From Sphingobium sp. DEHP117 (GTDB taxonomy: Bacteria; Pseudomonadota; Alphaproteobacteria; Sphingomonadales; Sphingomonadaceae): a stretch of DNA of 64,000 nt. Where the stretch lies: NCBI RefSeq assembly GCF_030867385.1, contig NZ_JAPFBJ010000002.1, forward strand, positions 1,052,003-1,116,002, written 5' to 3'. The notes below the pieces were generated by a model. It worked only from the letters and a program-made list of their open reading frames with translations, had not been told where the DNA came from and made no database searches. Shown one piece after another: positions 16,868 through 28,419 of this stretch (position 1 is the first letter of the stretch; every line of letters starts with the position of its first letter). The translations under genes and the position numbers were made by a program.

Positions 16868-17643
16868 AATTGGCGGATAATGGCGTCGCGCTGTGGCAAA
16901 GCGATCTGCTTTCGGGTTCGCCGCACGGGTTTCTCGGGCGGATCGGGGGCGTATCGACGGGCCTTTATGCCGGGCTGAATGTAGGGCTGGGGTCTGATGA
17001 CGACAGGGACGCGATAGCGGAAAATCGCCGCCGCGTTGTCGAGGCGGTGATGCCGGGTGCAAGCCTCGTGACGGTGCATCAGGTCCATTCGCCCGATGTG
17101 GTGAGCGTCTCCGCGCCCTTTGCGGATGACGCTTCCCGGCCCCCCGCCGATGCGCTGGTGACCGCGACGCCGGGCCTGCTGCTGGGCGTGTTGACGGCGG
17201 ACTGCGTGCCGGTGTTGTTCGCGGACCAAGAGGCAGGTGTCGTCGGCGCGGCACATGCGGGGTGGAAGGGCGCCCTGTCGGGCGTGACCGACCGCACGAT
17301 CGTGGCGATGGAGGCGCTGGGCGCGAAGGTCAGCCGGATCGCCTGCGCCATCGGCCCGTGCATCGCCCGCGCATCCTACGAGGTGGACACGGGCTTCGTC
17401 GAGCGGTTCACGGCAGCTGATCCCGCCAACGAACGCTTCTTCACCGATGGCCGCACCGGTCACGCGCAGTTCGACATAGAGGCCTATGTCGCAGCAAAAC
17501 TGGCGAGCGCGGGCGTGGGCAAGGTCGAGCTGTTGGGGCAGGACACCTATGCGCAGCCGGAGCAGTTCTACAGCTATCGCCGCTCATGCCACAAAGGCGA
17601 GCCGGGATATGGGCGGCAGATTTCGGTGATTGGCGTGCCATAG
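16864..17643 (+). CDS. pgeF: PgeF/YfiH-family laccase-domain protein
   Basis: A 259-residue multicopper-polyphenol-oxidase-like (YfiH) protein. The metal-binding motifs appear in order: TVHQVHSPDVV, LLGVLTADCVPVLFAD with the conserved Cys, and GAAHAGWKGALSG. The start (F/L)GRIGGVSTGLYAGLNVG is typical. In E. coli the homologue PgeF acts on misassembled peptidoglycan precursors containing L-serine. ATG 16864 overlaps the midA stop by four bases; a longer frame from 16840 is not needed. The gene ends the lgt operon. Confidence 0.93.
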   Translation: MKLADNGVALWQSDLLSGSPHGFLGRIGGVSTGLYAGLNVGLGSDDDRDAIAENRRRVVEAVMPGASLVTVHQVHSPDVVSVSAPFADDASRPPADALVTATPGLLLGVLTADCVPVLFADQEAGVVGAAHAGWKGALSGVTDRTIVAMEALGAKVSRIACAIGPCIARASYEVDTGFVERFTAADPANERFFTDGRTGHAQFDIEAYVAAKLASAGVGKVELLGQDTYAQPEQFYSYRRSCHKGEPGYGRQISVIGVP

Positions 17644-17842
17644 GCCGCTGTAATTCTGGCTTCCCTGAGCGCCTCACTCTCCGTCGCATTATACCAAAGG
17701 TCGTTTTGATCTGGGTCCAAGACTGCGGTCAAAACCCGGCCTAGCCCCGCCGCACGCCGGGTCTCGCGACCAACACTGAGCTAGCACCTCCGGATCGGTG
17801 CTGGCGCGCGAGCGAGCGTCGGCGACGGAAGGAGATTGTGCA

Positions 17843-18307
17843 ATGAAGTTCATATATCGTCCGGTTTTCGTCGGTGCTCTGGCCCTCGCGCTGTTGTGCG
17901 GAACCGCCTACGCCGAGCCGCATGCAACCGCCGCGGATGCGCGTGCGATGCTGCAAAGCGCAGTGGCCGAGATCAAGAGTGTGGGCCCCAAGGCCGCGTT
18001 CGCCGAATTCAACCAGCCCAACGGCAAGTTTCACAACGGCGAGCTCTATGTTTTCGTGTTCGACGAGAAGGGCGTATACGAAGCCTATGGCGCCAATCCG
18101 GCACTGGTGGGTGCCGATGTCAGCGATCTGACCGATGCGCAGGGCAAGCCGATCGTGCGCGACATGATCGAGATAGCCAAGGCATCCGGCAAGGGCAACA
18201 TCAGCAATATCTGGCTCAACCGCGCGGACAATCACATCGAACGCAAGGTCTCACTGATAGAGCTGGTGGACGGCCATATCGTCGGGGTGGGCTATTATCC
18301 CAAATGA
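17843..18307 (+). CDS. Secreted single-Cache-domain protein
   Basis: A 154-residue protein with a clear signal peptide (about 1-25, cleavage after AYA). The rest is one small Cache-type sensor domain, recognisable from ADARAMLQSAVAEIK, FNQPNGKFHNGELYVFVFD, the central YGANPALVG and the end VDGHIVGVGYYP. Stand-alone periplasmic Cache proteins of this type resemble the ligand-binding parts of chemoreceptors and kinases. A good ribosome site (AAGGAG, 17829-17834) supports ATG 17843 over longer frames. No partner gene adjoins it; the ligand is unknown. Confidence 0.85.
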   Translation: MKFIYRPVFVGALALALLCGTAYAEPHATAADARAMLQSAVAEIKSVGPKAAFAEFNQPNGKFHNGELYVFVFDEKGVYEAYGANPALVGADVSDLTDAQGKPIVRDMIEIAKASGKGNISNIWLNRADNHIERKVSLIELVDGHIVGVGYYPK

Positions 18308-18335
18308 GGGTGGGGGAGGGCCTGGATGGCCTGTC

Positions 18336-19019
18336 TCACACCCAGTCCACCCGCTTCCACCCGCGCACCTGCGCCAGTATCGCCAGCGGCTTGTGTGGGT
18401 TTGCGGCATAGGGTTCGTCGGCGAATTCGAGCATCGGCGCGTCGGAGACATGGTCTGAATAGGCGCGGATGTGCGCTGCCTCGCGCGTGATGCCTTCGCC
18501 CGCCATCCAGTCGGCAATCATCCGCAGCTTGGCGGCGTCGTAGCAGTTCTCTCCGGCGATCTTCGCGCGCACATAGTCCAGATCCTGCCCCAGATGATCG
18601 GTCGCGATCACCGCGTCGAACCCCAACCGCTTTGCTATTGCATCCACATAGAGCCGGTAGGATGCGGTCGCGAGCACGAGGGTGTAGCCTTCCGCCTTGT
18701 CCTGCGCGATGCGGGCCAGCGCGCCAGCGCGGGTGTTCTTCGCCATCACCCCGTCAGCGTAACTCTCAATATGGGGGGCGAGGCGCGCGCGGCTAACGCG
18801 CCCGCCGATCATCAGGCGTTGGTTGAGTTCTTTCAACGTCTTACGTCGGATAAGTTTGGTCACATAGGCCAGCATGGCAAGCAAGACTATCGGCGCCAGG
18901 ATCAGCCGCCACGGCGCCATTCGCGCGGCAACGTGGAGCAGGAAAGGCGTGTAGGTGCCGCGGATCGTGATGGTGCGATCCATGTCGTAGATCGCCAATT
19001 TGTGAACAGGCATGGACAT
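18336..19019 (-). CDS. HAD-IB family phosphatase
   Basis: A 227-residue HAD-superfamily hydrolase of the SerB-like IB branch. Motif I is YDMDRTIT, with the two catalytic aspartates at residues 11 and 13. Motif II is LVLATASYRLY, and the late acidic motif is AYSDHVSDAPML. A hydrophobic helix (about 37-57) lies in the cap region, as in family members that act on membrane-linked or lipid phosphates. It stands alone between the Cache gene (convergent) and mlaE (divergent). The substrate cannot be named from sequence. Confidence 0.88.
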   Translation of the reverse strand: MSMPVHKLAIYDMDRTITIRGTYTPFLLHVAARMAPWRLILAPIVLLAMLAYVTKLIRRKTLKELNQRLMIGGRVSRARLAPHIESYADGVMAKNTRAGALARIAQDKAEGYTLVLATASYRLYVDAIAKRLGFDAVIATDHLGQDLDYVRAKIAGENCYDAAKLRMIADWMAGEGITREAAHIRAYSDHVSDAPMLEFADEPYAANPHKPLAILAQVRGWKRVDWV

Positions 19020-19081
19020 ATCGCACCGTTGGGGCGTTTCGGCTTGCCGTGCAACATTTTATGGATCAGTAATCGCGCCTG

Positions 19082-20206
19082 ATGAGCGAGGCAGCATCAT
19101 TCTCTATCGAGGACGCGAGCGAGGGCGCCGCGCCGGTGCTGCGTCTCTCCGGGCCGCTCACCATCGCCCGCCTCGGCGATATGCCGAACGCACTGGAAGC
19201 CGAAGCCGGTCCGTTCAGCGCGATAGACATCAGCGACGCAAAGCATATCGACACGATCGGCGCGTGGCTGATCAGCAGCCTGTCCGCCAAGTGGGGTTGC
19301 CCGATCAACGGCGCAGACGAGGACGCCGAACGGCTGCTGGAGGCGGTGAAGCCTGATGCCGATGCCGGCCCGGCACCCGCGCTCCATGCTGAAAAGGTCA
19401 CGCCGGTGGTGCGCGTGCTCGACCAGATTGGCGCGTCGACGGTGGTGGCCTGGCAAACGCTGGGCGGCCTTGTCGGTTTTCTGGGCGCGGTGATGGTCGC
19501 GAGCTGGTCGTTGATCCGCAATCCCTCGCGCTTTCGCTGGAACGCGGTGGTGCAGCGGTTCGAGGTGGTGGGCGTATCGGCGCTCGGCATTATCGGGTTA
19601 ATGAGCTTCCTCATCGGTATCGTTATCGCACAGCAGGGTGCGGTGCAGCTGCGCGCGTTCGGCATGGAAATTTTGACCGTCAACCTGGTGGGGCGCCTCA
19701 CCCTGCGCGAGCTGGGCGTGCTGATGACCGCGATCATGGTGGCGGGCCGGTCCGGCTCGGCCTTCGCGGCGCAGCTCGGCATGATGAAGCTGACGGAAGA
19801 AATCGACGCGATGCGCACCATCGGGGTCTCCCCCATGGAGGCGCTGGTAATGCCGCGCATCATGGCAGCGGTAGTGATGATGCCGTTGCTAGGGTTCTAT
19901 GCCTCGGTGCTGGCGATCATCGGCGGTGGCTTCATGTGCGCGATCTCGCTGGAAATCCCACCTGTGACATTCGTTCAGCGGTTGCGGGAGGTCGTGCCAC
20001 TGCATGACCTGTGGATCGGGTTGATCAAGGCGCCGGTGTTTGGCCTGATCATCGGCATGAGCGGCTGTTTTCAGGGGCTGCTCGTCGAGTCCAATGCCGA
20101 GGAGGTGGGTATAAGAACCACGGCAGCGGTGGTGCAGGCGATTTTCATGGTGATCGTGCTCGATGCCTTCTTCGCGGTATTTTTCACCTGGGTGGGCTGG
20201 GTATGA
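19082..20206 (+). CDS. mlaE: MlaE-type ABC lipid-transport permease with N-terminal STAS-like domain
   Basis: A 374-residue protein. Residues 1-110 form a STAS-like domain (VLRLSGPLTIARLGDMPNAL, then FSAIDISDAKHIDTIGAWL) fused to an MlaE permease (about 115-374, five to six hydrophobic segments). The permease contains LRELGVLMTAIMVAGRSGSA, the typical MlaE coupling region. In E. coli the STAS partner MlaB is a separate protein; here it is fused. The stop overlaps the mlaF ATG by four bases. The operon moves phospholipid between inner and outer membranes. Confidence 0.94.
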   Translation: MSEAASFSIEDASEGAAPVLRLSGPLTIARLGDMPNALEAEAGPFSAIDISDAKHIDTIGAWLISSLSAKWGCPINGADEDAERLLEAVKPDADAGPAPALHAEKVTPVVRVLDQIGASTVVAWQTLGGLVGFLGAVMVASWSLIRNPSRFRWNAVVQRFEVVGVSALGIIGLMSFLIGIVIAQQGAVQLRAFGMEILTVNLVGRLTLRELGVLMTAIMVAGRSGSAFAAQLGMMKLTEEIDAMRTIGVSPMEALVMPRIMAAVVMMPLLGFYASVLAIIGGGFMCAISLEIPPVTFVQRLREVVPLHDLWIGLIKAPVFGLIIGMSGCFQGLLVESNAEEVGIRTTAAVVQAIFMVIVLDAFFAVFFTWVGWV

Positions 20207-21030
20207 GCGTGGCGGAGCAGAAAGAGCAAACGCACGATACGAAGGATGGGGATATCGCCATCCGCGTGCGCGGTCTGCGCACCAGCTTCGGTGATCAGGT
20301 CGTGCATGAGGGGCTCGATCTCGACGTGCGAAAGGGCGAGATTTTGGGCGTCGTGGGTGGGTCCGGCACCGGAAAATCCGTTTTGATGCGTGCCATCATC
20401 GGTCTTCAACCGGCTGACGAGGGCGAGATCAGCGTTTTCGGCGAGCCAACGCTCGACAGGGATGATGAGGACACGCTGGCGCTGCGGCGGCGGTGGGGCG
20501 TTCTGTTTCAGGGCGGCGCGCTGTTCTCTACCCTCACCGTGACCGAAAATATCGAAGTGCCATTGCGCGAATTCTATCCGCAGCTCTCGCCCAAGCTGCG
20601 GGATGACATAGCCGCATACAAGATCCGCATGACCGGCCTCCCGGCGGACGCCGGACCCAAGTTTCCCGCCGAACTTTCAGGTGGAATGAAGAAGCGCGCC
20701 GGCCTCGCCCGCGCACTGGCGATAGACCCGGATCTGCTTTTCCTCGATGAACCTACGGCCGGGCTCGACCCGATCGGCGCCGCCGCGTTTGACGAGCGCA
20801 CGCGCCAGCTGCAACAAACGCTGGGGTTGACCGTTTTTCTCATCACGCATGATCTCGACACCCTCCATGCCATTTGCGACCGTATCGCCGTCCTGGCGGA
20901 CAAGCGCGTGATCGCGGTCGGCACTATTGACGATCTGTTGGCGACCGATCATCCGTGGATACAGGAATATTTCAACGGACCGCGCGGGCGGGCGGCACAT
21001 CCGCATAAAGCCGGAAAGGACGAAGGCTAG
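20203..21030 (+). CDS. mlaF: MlaF-type ABC lipid-transport ATPase
   Basis: A 275-residue ABC ATPase. Walker A is GGSGTGKSVLM, the signature motif is LSGGMKKRAGLARAL (the MKKR variant is typical of MlaF/Mkl proteins), and Walker B is DLLFLDEPTAGLDP. The H-loop lies in FLITHDLDT. A longer frame from 20011 exists, but ATG 20203 overlaps the mlaE stop (ATGA) and is followed by a normal N-terminus. It drives the MlaE/MlaD complex encoded on either side. Confidence 0.95.
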   Translation: MSVAEQKEQTHDTKDGDIAIRVRGLRTSFGDQVVHEGLDLDVRKGEILGVVGGSGTGKSVLMRAIIGLQPADEGEISVFGEPTLDRDDEDTLALRRRWGVLFQGGALFSTLTVTENIEVPLREFYPQLSPKLRDDIAAYKIRMTGLPADAGPKFPAELSGGMKKRAGLARALAIDPDLLFLDEPTAGLDPIGAAAFDERTRQLQQTLGLTVFLITHDLDTLHAICDRIAVLADKRVIAVGTIDDLLATDHPWIQEYFNGPRGRAAHPHKAGKDEG

Positions 21031-21996
21031 ATGGAGACGCGATCCAACCATGTGCTGGTGGGCAGCGTGGTGCTGATCCTGCTGCTGGCGGTGATGGTGG
21101 CGGCGTTCTGGTTCTCGCGCATCGCCGATGGCGAGGACGAGTTCTATGACATCTATTTCAAACAGTCCGTAACCGGGCTGGCCAAGGGGTCGGGCGTATC
21201 CTACTCGGGCGTGCCCTCAGGCCAGGTCAAGGAAATCGAGCTGTGGGACAAGGATCCCGGCTTCGTGCGCGTGCGCATCGCAGTGAAGGATGACACGCCC
21301 ATTTTGCAGGGCACCACTGCAACCATTCAGGGCGTTGGGTTCACGGGCGTTTCGGAAATCGTGCTTGATGGCGCGGTCAAGGGTGCGCCGCCGATCGCCT
21401 GCCCTGAGGAGAACCCGCTCGCCTCCTGCCCCAATGGCGTGCCCGTGATCCCGACCAAGCCGGGCGCGCTGGGCGAACTGCTGACCAACGCGCCGCAGCT
21501 GATCGAGCGGCTCTCGACCCTGACCGAGCGGCTGACGGAGCTGCTCAACGATCAGAACCAGAAAAGCGTTTCCGGCATCCTCAGGAATGTCGACAGCCTG
21601 ACCGGCACGCTGGCGGCGAGCGGGCCGGAAATCCGCGCGAGCATAGCCGAAACGCGCACCACCATGCAGAAGGCCGGGCTGGCGGCGGACGAGATCGCCA
21701 AGCTCGTCGGCACCACCAACACGCTGCTGGATGAGCAGGGGCGGCCGATGATTGCTGACCTGCGCAAGACGCTGCAGTCCGCGAACCGCAGCCTCGATTC
21801 TTTCGACAAGGCCGTGTCCGAGGCGCAGCCGGGCGTCCGCAGCTTCTCGCGCGATACGATGCCGGAACTCAACCTGCTGATCCGCGATTTGCGCGAAATG
21901 TCGCGCGCTTTGCGGGGGATTTCTGAAAAGCTCGACCAACAGGGGGGTGGGGCGCTGCTCGGCGCGCCTGCTCTGCCGGACTACAAGGGCAATTGA
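21031..21996 (+). CDS. mlaD: MlaD-type MCE-domain lipid-binding protein
   Basis: A 321-residue MCE protein. One N-terminal membrane anchor (about 10-30) precedes the MCE domain (40-118: DIYFKQSVTGLAKGSGVSYS and GVPSGQVKEIEL). A long helical region (140-310) follows, as in alphaproteobacterial MlaD homologues that form extended barrels. The ATG begins immediately after the mlaF stop, with no gap. It binds lipid in the periplasm and is the substrate-contact subunit of the transporter. Confidence 0.93.
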   Translation: METRSNHVLVGSVVLILLLAVMVAAFWFSRIADGEDEFYDIYFKQSVTGLAKGSGVSYSGVPSGQVKEIELWDKDPGFVRVRIAVKDDTPILQGTTATIQGVGFTGVSEIVLDGAVKGAPPIACPEENPLASCPNGVPVIPTKPGALGELLTNAPQLIERLSTLTERLTELLNDQNQKSVSGILRNVDSLTGTLAASGPEIRASIAETRTTMQKAGLAADEIAKLVGTTNTLLDEQGRPMIADLRKTLQSANRSLDSFDKAVSEAQPGVRSFSRDTMPELNLLIRDLREMSRALRGISEKLDQQGGGALLGAPALPDYKGN

Positions 21997-21998
21997 CC

Positions 21999-22604
21999 AT
22001 GAGAGCGCACCGCCGCACCACCGCCCGCCTCCTCCCCCTTCTCGCGCTGAGCCTTGCGCTTGGCGGGTGCGTGAAGTTTGGAGCCAAGCCCCCGCCGCAG
22101 CTGCTTACCATCGCCGCAACGACCGCGCCGACTGCGGGTCAGGTCATGAACAGCACAGGCAAGCCGGTGATCAGCGTTTTCGCGCCCGATGTGCCGCGCT
22201 CGCTCGAAAGCCTGCGTGTGGCGGTGCTTGAGGATGCCACCAGCATCGCCTATGTGAAGAAGGCGCAATGGGCGGAGACCCCCCGGCAGATGTTTCGCCG
22301 TGTGCTGGCTGAGACGATAGCGGCGGATGGCGCTGTGTTCGTCGCCGAAGGGGAGCAGGGCGTGGTGCTGGGAGCACGGCGCCTGTCCGGCACGCTTGTC
22401 GAGTTTGGGCTGGATGCGCGGACCAGGGAGGCGGTGGTCACCTTTGATGCGACGATGACGAGCGCGACCCCAGGCGAAGCGACCCGCCAACGCTTTACGG
22501 CGCGCGTGCCGGTGCGCAAGATCGAGGCGGATCGGGTTGCGGCACCAATCAACGAAGCGGCGAACAAGGTCGCTGCTGACGTGGCCGCCTGGGTGAAGAG
22601 CTAG
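21999..22604 (+). CDS. ABC-transport auxiliary lipoprotein of the Mla operon
   Basis: A 201-residue lipoprotein. The signal peptide ends in the lipobox LALGGC (acylated Cys at about residue 24). The mature part resembles the ABC-type transport auxiliary family (PqiC/DUF330-like): SLESLRVAVLEDATSIAYV, WAETPRQMFRRVLAETI and GTLVEFGLDARTREAVVTF. It starts two bases after mlaD. It likely docks the MCE protein to the outer membrane, replacing MlaA/MlaC, neither of which is encoded here; that role is inference from family and position. Confidence 0.88.
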   Translation: MRAHRRTTARLLPLLALSLALGGCVKFGAKPPPQLLTIAATTAPTAGQVMNSTGKPVISVFAPDVPRSLESLRVAVLEDATSIAYVKKAQWAETPRQMFRRVLAETIAADGAVFVAEGEQGVVLGARRLSGTLVEFGLDARTREAVVTFDATMTSATPGEATRQRFTARVPVRKIEADRVAAPINEAANKVAADVAAWVKS

Positions 22605-22646
22605 TCTCGGGTCGCAGGCTTCACCGGCGCATCAGCGGGCCGATAG

Positions 22647-25214
<2,568 letters not shown>

Positions 25215-25229
25215 TGGGCGAGGGCCGAG

Positions 25230-25901
25230 CTACTCGTAAATCGGCCCGCCTTCATATTGATCCAGAACCCAGCTTTCCGCTTTTGCGCCTTCGAACCATT
25301 CGACCATCCATGGGTGCGCGAGCATCGCGTCGACATAAGCCTGCGCCGTTTCGCTTACCGGCAGCTGATAGCCCTGAATTCGGAACACCACCGGCGCGAA
25401 CATGATGTCAGCCGCGCCGAACTCTCCGAACAGATAAGGCCCCCCCGCGCCGAAGCGAGACCGCGCCTCGCTCCACAGCGCATCGATCCGCGCGATGTTT
25501 TCTGCCACGGCATCGCTCATGGGCTGGGCGTCGAAAACCTTGCGCACGTTCATGCTGCATGCCTTGCGCAGCGGCACATATCCGCTGTGCATCTCTGCCG
25601 CCATTGACCGCGCCAACGCCAGCGCCGCCTTGTCCTTCGGCCAGAAGCGCGTGCCGCCGGTGATATCGTTGAGGTAATCGACAATGGCTATGCTGTCCCA
25701 CACCGCGATATCGCCATCCCACAGGGTAGGCACCTTGCCCGCAGACACCGCGAGATCAGCCTGCGTCTTGCGCTGAGGCCAGTCGGCATCATACATCGGC
25801 ACCACCACCTCTTCGTAAGGCAGGCCGGTCTGCTTGACCGCAAGCCAGCCGCGCAGCGACCAGCTGGAATAGGCCTTGTTGCCGATGATGATTTTCAGCA
25901 T
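25230..25901 (-). CDS. Glutathione S-transferase family protein
   Basis: A 223-residue two-domain GST. The thioredoxin-like N-domain starts LKIIIGNKAYSSWSLRGW, with the catalytic Ser/Tyr region at residues 10-14, and has GKVPTLWDGDIAVWDSIAIV containing the cis-Pro and the glutathione-gamma-glutamyl-binding D-S pair. The helical C-domain follows from about residue 88. It lies ten bases after engB on the same strand and may be cotranscribed with it. The substrate is unknown. Confidence 0.9.
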   Translation of the reverse strand: MLKIIIGNKAYSSWSLRGWLAVKQTGLPYEEVVVPMYDADWPQRKTQADLAVSAGKVPTLWDGDIAVWDSIAIVDYLNDITGGTRFWPKDKAALALARSMAAEMHSGYVPLRKACSMNVRKVFDAQPMSDAVAENIARIDALWSEARSRFGAGGPYLFGEFGAADIMFAPVVFRIQGYQLPVSETAQAYVDAMLAHPWMVEWFEGAKAESWVLDQYEGGPIYE

Positions 25902-25911
25902 GTTTGCTCCT

Positions 25912-26553
25912 TCACTCCACCGCCTCGATAACCGCCGCGCGCAGCTCCGCCAGCCCCATGCCCTTTTCCGATGAGGTGGCGATGATCTCCGGATGGGCGG
26001 CGGGGCGGGTGCGCGCTTCGGCCAGGGTGCGCGCGGTTACATCCGCCAGCGCCGACGCCTTGATCTTGTCCGCCTTGGTCAGCACGATGCGATAGCTGAC
26101 TGCCGCATCGTCCAGCATTTTCATGATGTCGCGATCAACATCCTTGATGCCATGGCGCGCGTCGATCAGCAGCAGCGTGCGCTTCAGCACTGCCCGCCCG
26201 CGCAGGTAATCGTTCACGAGGAAGCGCCACTTTTTCACGACATCCTTGGGCGCTTTGGCATAGCCATAGCCGGGCATATCGACGAGGCGGAACAGCAATG
26301 GCTCGCCTACGTCGAAGAAATTGAGCTCCTGCGTGCGGCCCGGCGTGTTGGAGGTGCGCGCCAGGCCGTTGCGGTTGGTAAGTGCGTTCAGCAGCGAGGA
26401 CTTGCCGACATTGGAGCGGCCCGCGAACGCGACCTCCCTGACATCAGGTTCGGGCAGAAAGTTCAGCGACGGGGCGGAACGCAGAAAGGCGATCGGCCCG
26501 GCGAAGATGCGCCGCGCCTGTTCTTTCCGGTCAGCCCCAGAGTCGTCAGTCAT
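25912..26553 (-). CDS. engB: Ribosome biogenesis GTPase EngB (YihA/YsxC)
   Basis: A 213-residue TRAFAC GTPase needed for large-subunit assembly. Motifs in order are G1 [13 protein letters not shown] (about 44-56), switch [15 protein letters not shown]3 [14 protein letters not shown]4 VLTKADKIK and G5 ATSSEKG. Length and architecture are normal. It is downstream of yidC in the conserved rpmH-rnpA-yidD-yidC-engB order, but separated from yidC by a 117-base gap filled with an inverted repeat. Confidence 0.96.
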   Translation of the reverse strand: MTDDSGADRKEQARRIFAGPIAFLRSAPSLNFLPEPDVREVAFAGRSNVGKSSLLNALTNRNGLARTSNTPGRTQELNFFDVGEPLLFRLVDMPGYGYAKAPKDVVKKWRFLVNDYLRGRAVLKRTLLLIDARHGIKDVDRDIMKMLDDAAVSYRIVLTKADKIKASALADVTARTLAEARTRPAAHPEIIATSSEKGMGLAELRAAVIEAVE

Positions 26554-26562
26554 TATTCTTCC

Positions 26563-26655
26563 CCGTTCGCTTCGAGCCTGCCGAGGACACGTGTCGAGAA
26601 GCCAGTTCTCGACTTGCTTTCCCGGCTTCGCTCGAAAGCGGCTCGAACCGAACGG
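26563..26655. repeat. 93-bp inverted-repeat element between yidC and engB
   Basis: CCGTTCGCTTCGAGC at 26563-26577 is inverted with one mismatch at 26641-26655. Smaller inverted segments (CGTGTCGAGAAG, TTCTCGAC) lie inside. The stretch is non-coding and follows the yidC stop. It resembles the REP-like family also seen at 10.3 kb (TCGAC/AAGC cores) and could attenuate or process the yidC-engB message. Confidence 0.55.
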
Positions 26656-26670
26656 AGGGAAGAAACGCCA

Positions 26671-28377
26671 TTACTGGGCCGGAGCCTGTTGCAGCTGTGG
26701 ATGGCGGCTGTAGAGCCATTTCTGCTGCGCGATGGTGAGGATGTTGGAGGTGATCCAGTAGATCAGCAACCCGGCAGCAAACGGCGCCATGATGAACATC
26801 ATCATCCACGGCATAAGCGCAAAGATCTGTTTTTGCACCTCGTCCATCGGAGCGGGGTTGAGCTTGAACTGGAGCCACATGGTGATGCCAAGGATGATCG
26901 CAAGCACGCCAACGCCAAGGAAGGCTGGAACCTCGAAAGGCAGCAGGCCGAACAGATTGAGTACATGCAGTGGATCGGGCGCGGAGAGATCCTTGATCCA
27001 CAGCGCGAATGGCTGATGCCGCATCTCGATGGTCAGCTGGAGCACCTTGTAGAGCGCGAAGAAGATCGGGATCTGAAGGAAGATCGGCATACAGCCGGAG
27101 AACGGGTTGACCTTCTCCTTCTTGTAGAGGTCCATCAGTTCCTGCTGAAGCTTGGGCTTGTCGTCCTTGTGCTTCTCCTGCAGCGCCTTCATTTTGGGCT
27201 GGATCGCGCGCATCGCCGCCATCGAGGCGAACTGCTTTTGCGCAATGGGGAACATCAGCGCGCGCACGACGAACGTGAGGCAAATGATCGCCACGCCGAA
27301 GTTGCCGATCTGCGTGAAGAGCCAATGGAGCAGCGCGAAGATCGGCTTCTCGAACCAATAGAACCAGCCCCAGTCAATGGCACGGTCGAACAGCGTGACC
27401 CCGCTGTCCTGATAGGCTTCGAGGACCTTCACTTCCTTGGCGCCGACGAACAGACGGTTGGACTGGCTGAGCGACCTGCCGGGGGCGAGCACAACCGGCG
27501 GCAGGCTCATGTCGGCCTGATAGGTTTCGCCAGCGCCCTTGCGGAACTGCCCCTCGAACCGCGCCTTCTGGTCCGGCACCAGCGCGGAGAGCCAGTAATG
27601 ATCGGTGAAGCCGATCCAGCCGCCGGAGGAGGGCAGGCGGGCGGAATCGCCGCTTTCGTCCAGATCCTTGAACTCGATGTCATAATTTGCCGCGCCGTCA
27701 AACACGCCGATCGGCCCGGTATGGATCGTCCAGGTCGAGGGATCCTTGGAGTGACCCACGCGGCTGATGAAACCATAGCTGCGCACCGCAACCGCGCCTG
27801 GCCCGCGATTGGTCACGCTCTGGCGCGCGGTGATCATGTAGTTCGCGTCCACCGAGAGCGCGATCTCGAACAGCTGGCCTGCACCATTGTCCCACCGCAA
27901 GGTGACAGGGGTCGTGGGCGTGAGCTTGCTGCCCGAGGCCTGCCATACTGTGTTGGCGTCCGGCCCCTTCAGGCCTTCGCCTGCCCAGCCGAAGCCCGCA
28001 AACTGCGCGTCCGTCGTTCCAGCCGGGGAGAAAAGGGTGATCGGCGGCGAATCCTTTTTGATCGTCTGGCGATAGGTCGGCAGCGTGATGTCGTCGATCC
28101 GCGCGCCTTTCAGCGCAATCGAACCGGTGAGCTTGGGCGTTTCGATGATGACGCGCGGGCTTTGGCGCAGGGCGCTGGCGCGGTCCTGCGGCGCGGCGGG
28201 CAGCGCGATGCCGGGCGTAGGCGCGCCGGGTGCGGAGGGCGCCGGCTGGGCGCTTTGCTGGGCCGATTGCGCAGGCTTCATCGAGCCGGGGAACAGCCGC
28301 TCCGCCACATACGGCCAACCAAACAGGATCAGACCCGTCAGCAACACGGCCAGTATCAGATTGCGCTTGTCGTCCAC
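26671..28377 (-). CDS. yidC: Membrane protein insertase YidC
   Basis: A 568-residue YidC/Oxa1 insertase. An N-terminal membrane anchor (about 5-24) and a Pro/Ala linker lead to a large periplasmic beta-domain (60-340). The conserved Oxa1 core begins near FYWFEKPIFALLHWLF, with KMKALQEKHKDDKPKLQQEL in the cytoplasmic coiled loop and GCMPIFLQIPIFFALYKVL in the insertase groove. It inserts inner-membrane proteins with or without Sec. It follows yidD by 42 bases. Confidence 0.97.
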   Translation of the reverse strand: MDDKRNLILAVLLTGLILFGWPYVAERLFPGSMKPAQSAQQSAQPAPSAPGAPTPGIALPAAPQDRASALRQSPRVIIETPKLTGSIALKGARIDDITLPTYRQTIKKDSPPITLFSPAGTTDAQFAGFGWAGEGLKGPDANTVWQASGSKLTPTTPVTLRWDNGAGQLFEIALSVDANYMITARQSVTNRGPGAVAVRSYGFISRVGHSKDPSTWTIHTGPIGVFDGAANYDIEFKDLDESGDSARLPSSGGWIGFTDHYWLSALVPDQKARFEGQFRKGAGETYQADMSLPPVVLAPGRSLSQSNRLFVGAKEVKVLEAYQDSGVTLFDRAIDWGWFYWFEKPIFALLHWLFTQIGNFGVAIICLTFVVRALMFPIAQKQFASMAAMRAIQPKMKALQEKHKDDKPKLQQELMDLYKKEKVNPFSGCMPIFLQIPIFFALYKVLQLTIEMRHQPFALWIKDLSAPDPLHVLNLFGLLPFEVPAFLGVGVLAIILGITMWLQFKLNPAPMDEVQKQIFALMPWMMMFIMAPFAAGLLIYWITSNILTIAQQKWLYSRHPQLQQAPAQ

Positions 28378-28419
28378 CTGTCAATGCTCCCCGCCGCTCG
28401 GCGTGTGTAGTTTGGTCCT

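Noticed and set aside
25993..28410. An 805-codon open frame on the plus strand opposite yidC and engB
   Set aside because: It is the antisense shadow of two clearly conserved genes. Its sequence is His/Arg/Asp-rich with no domain, which is typical of high-GC shadow frames.
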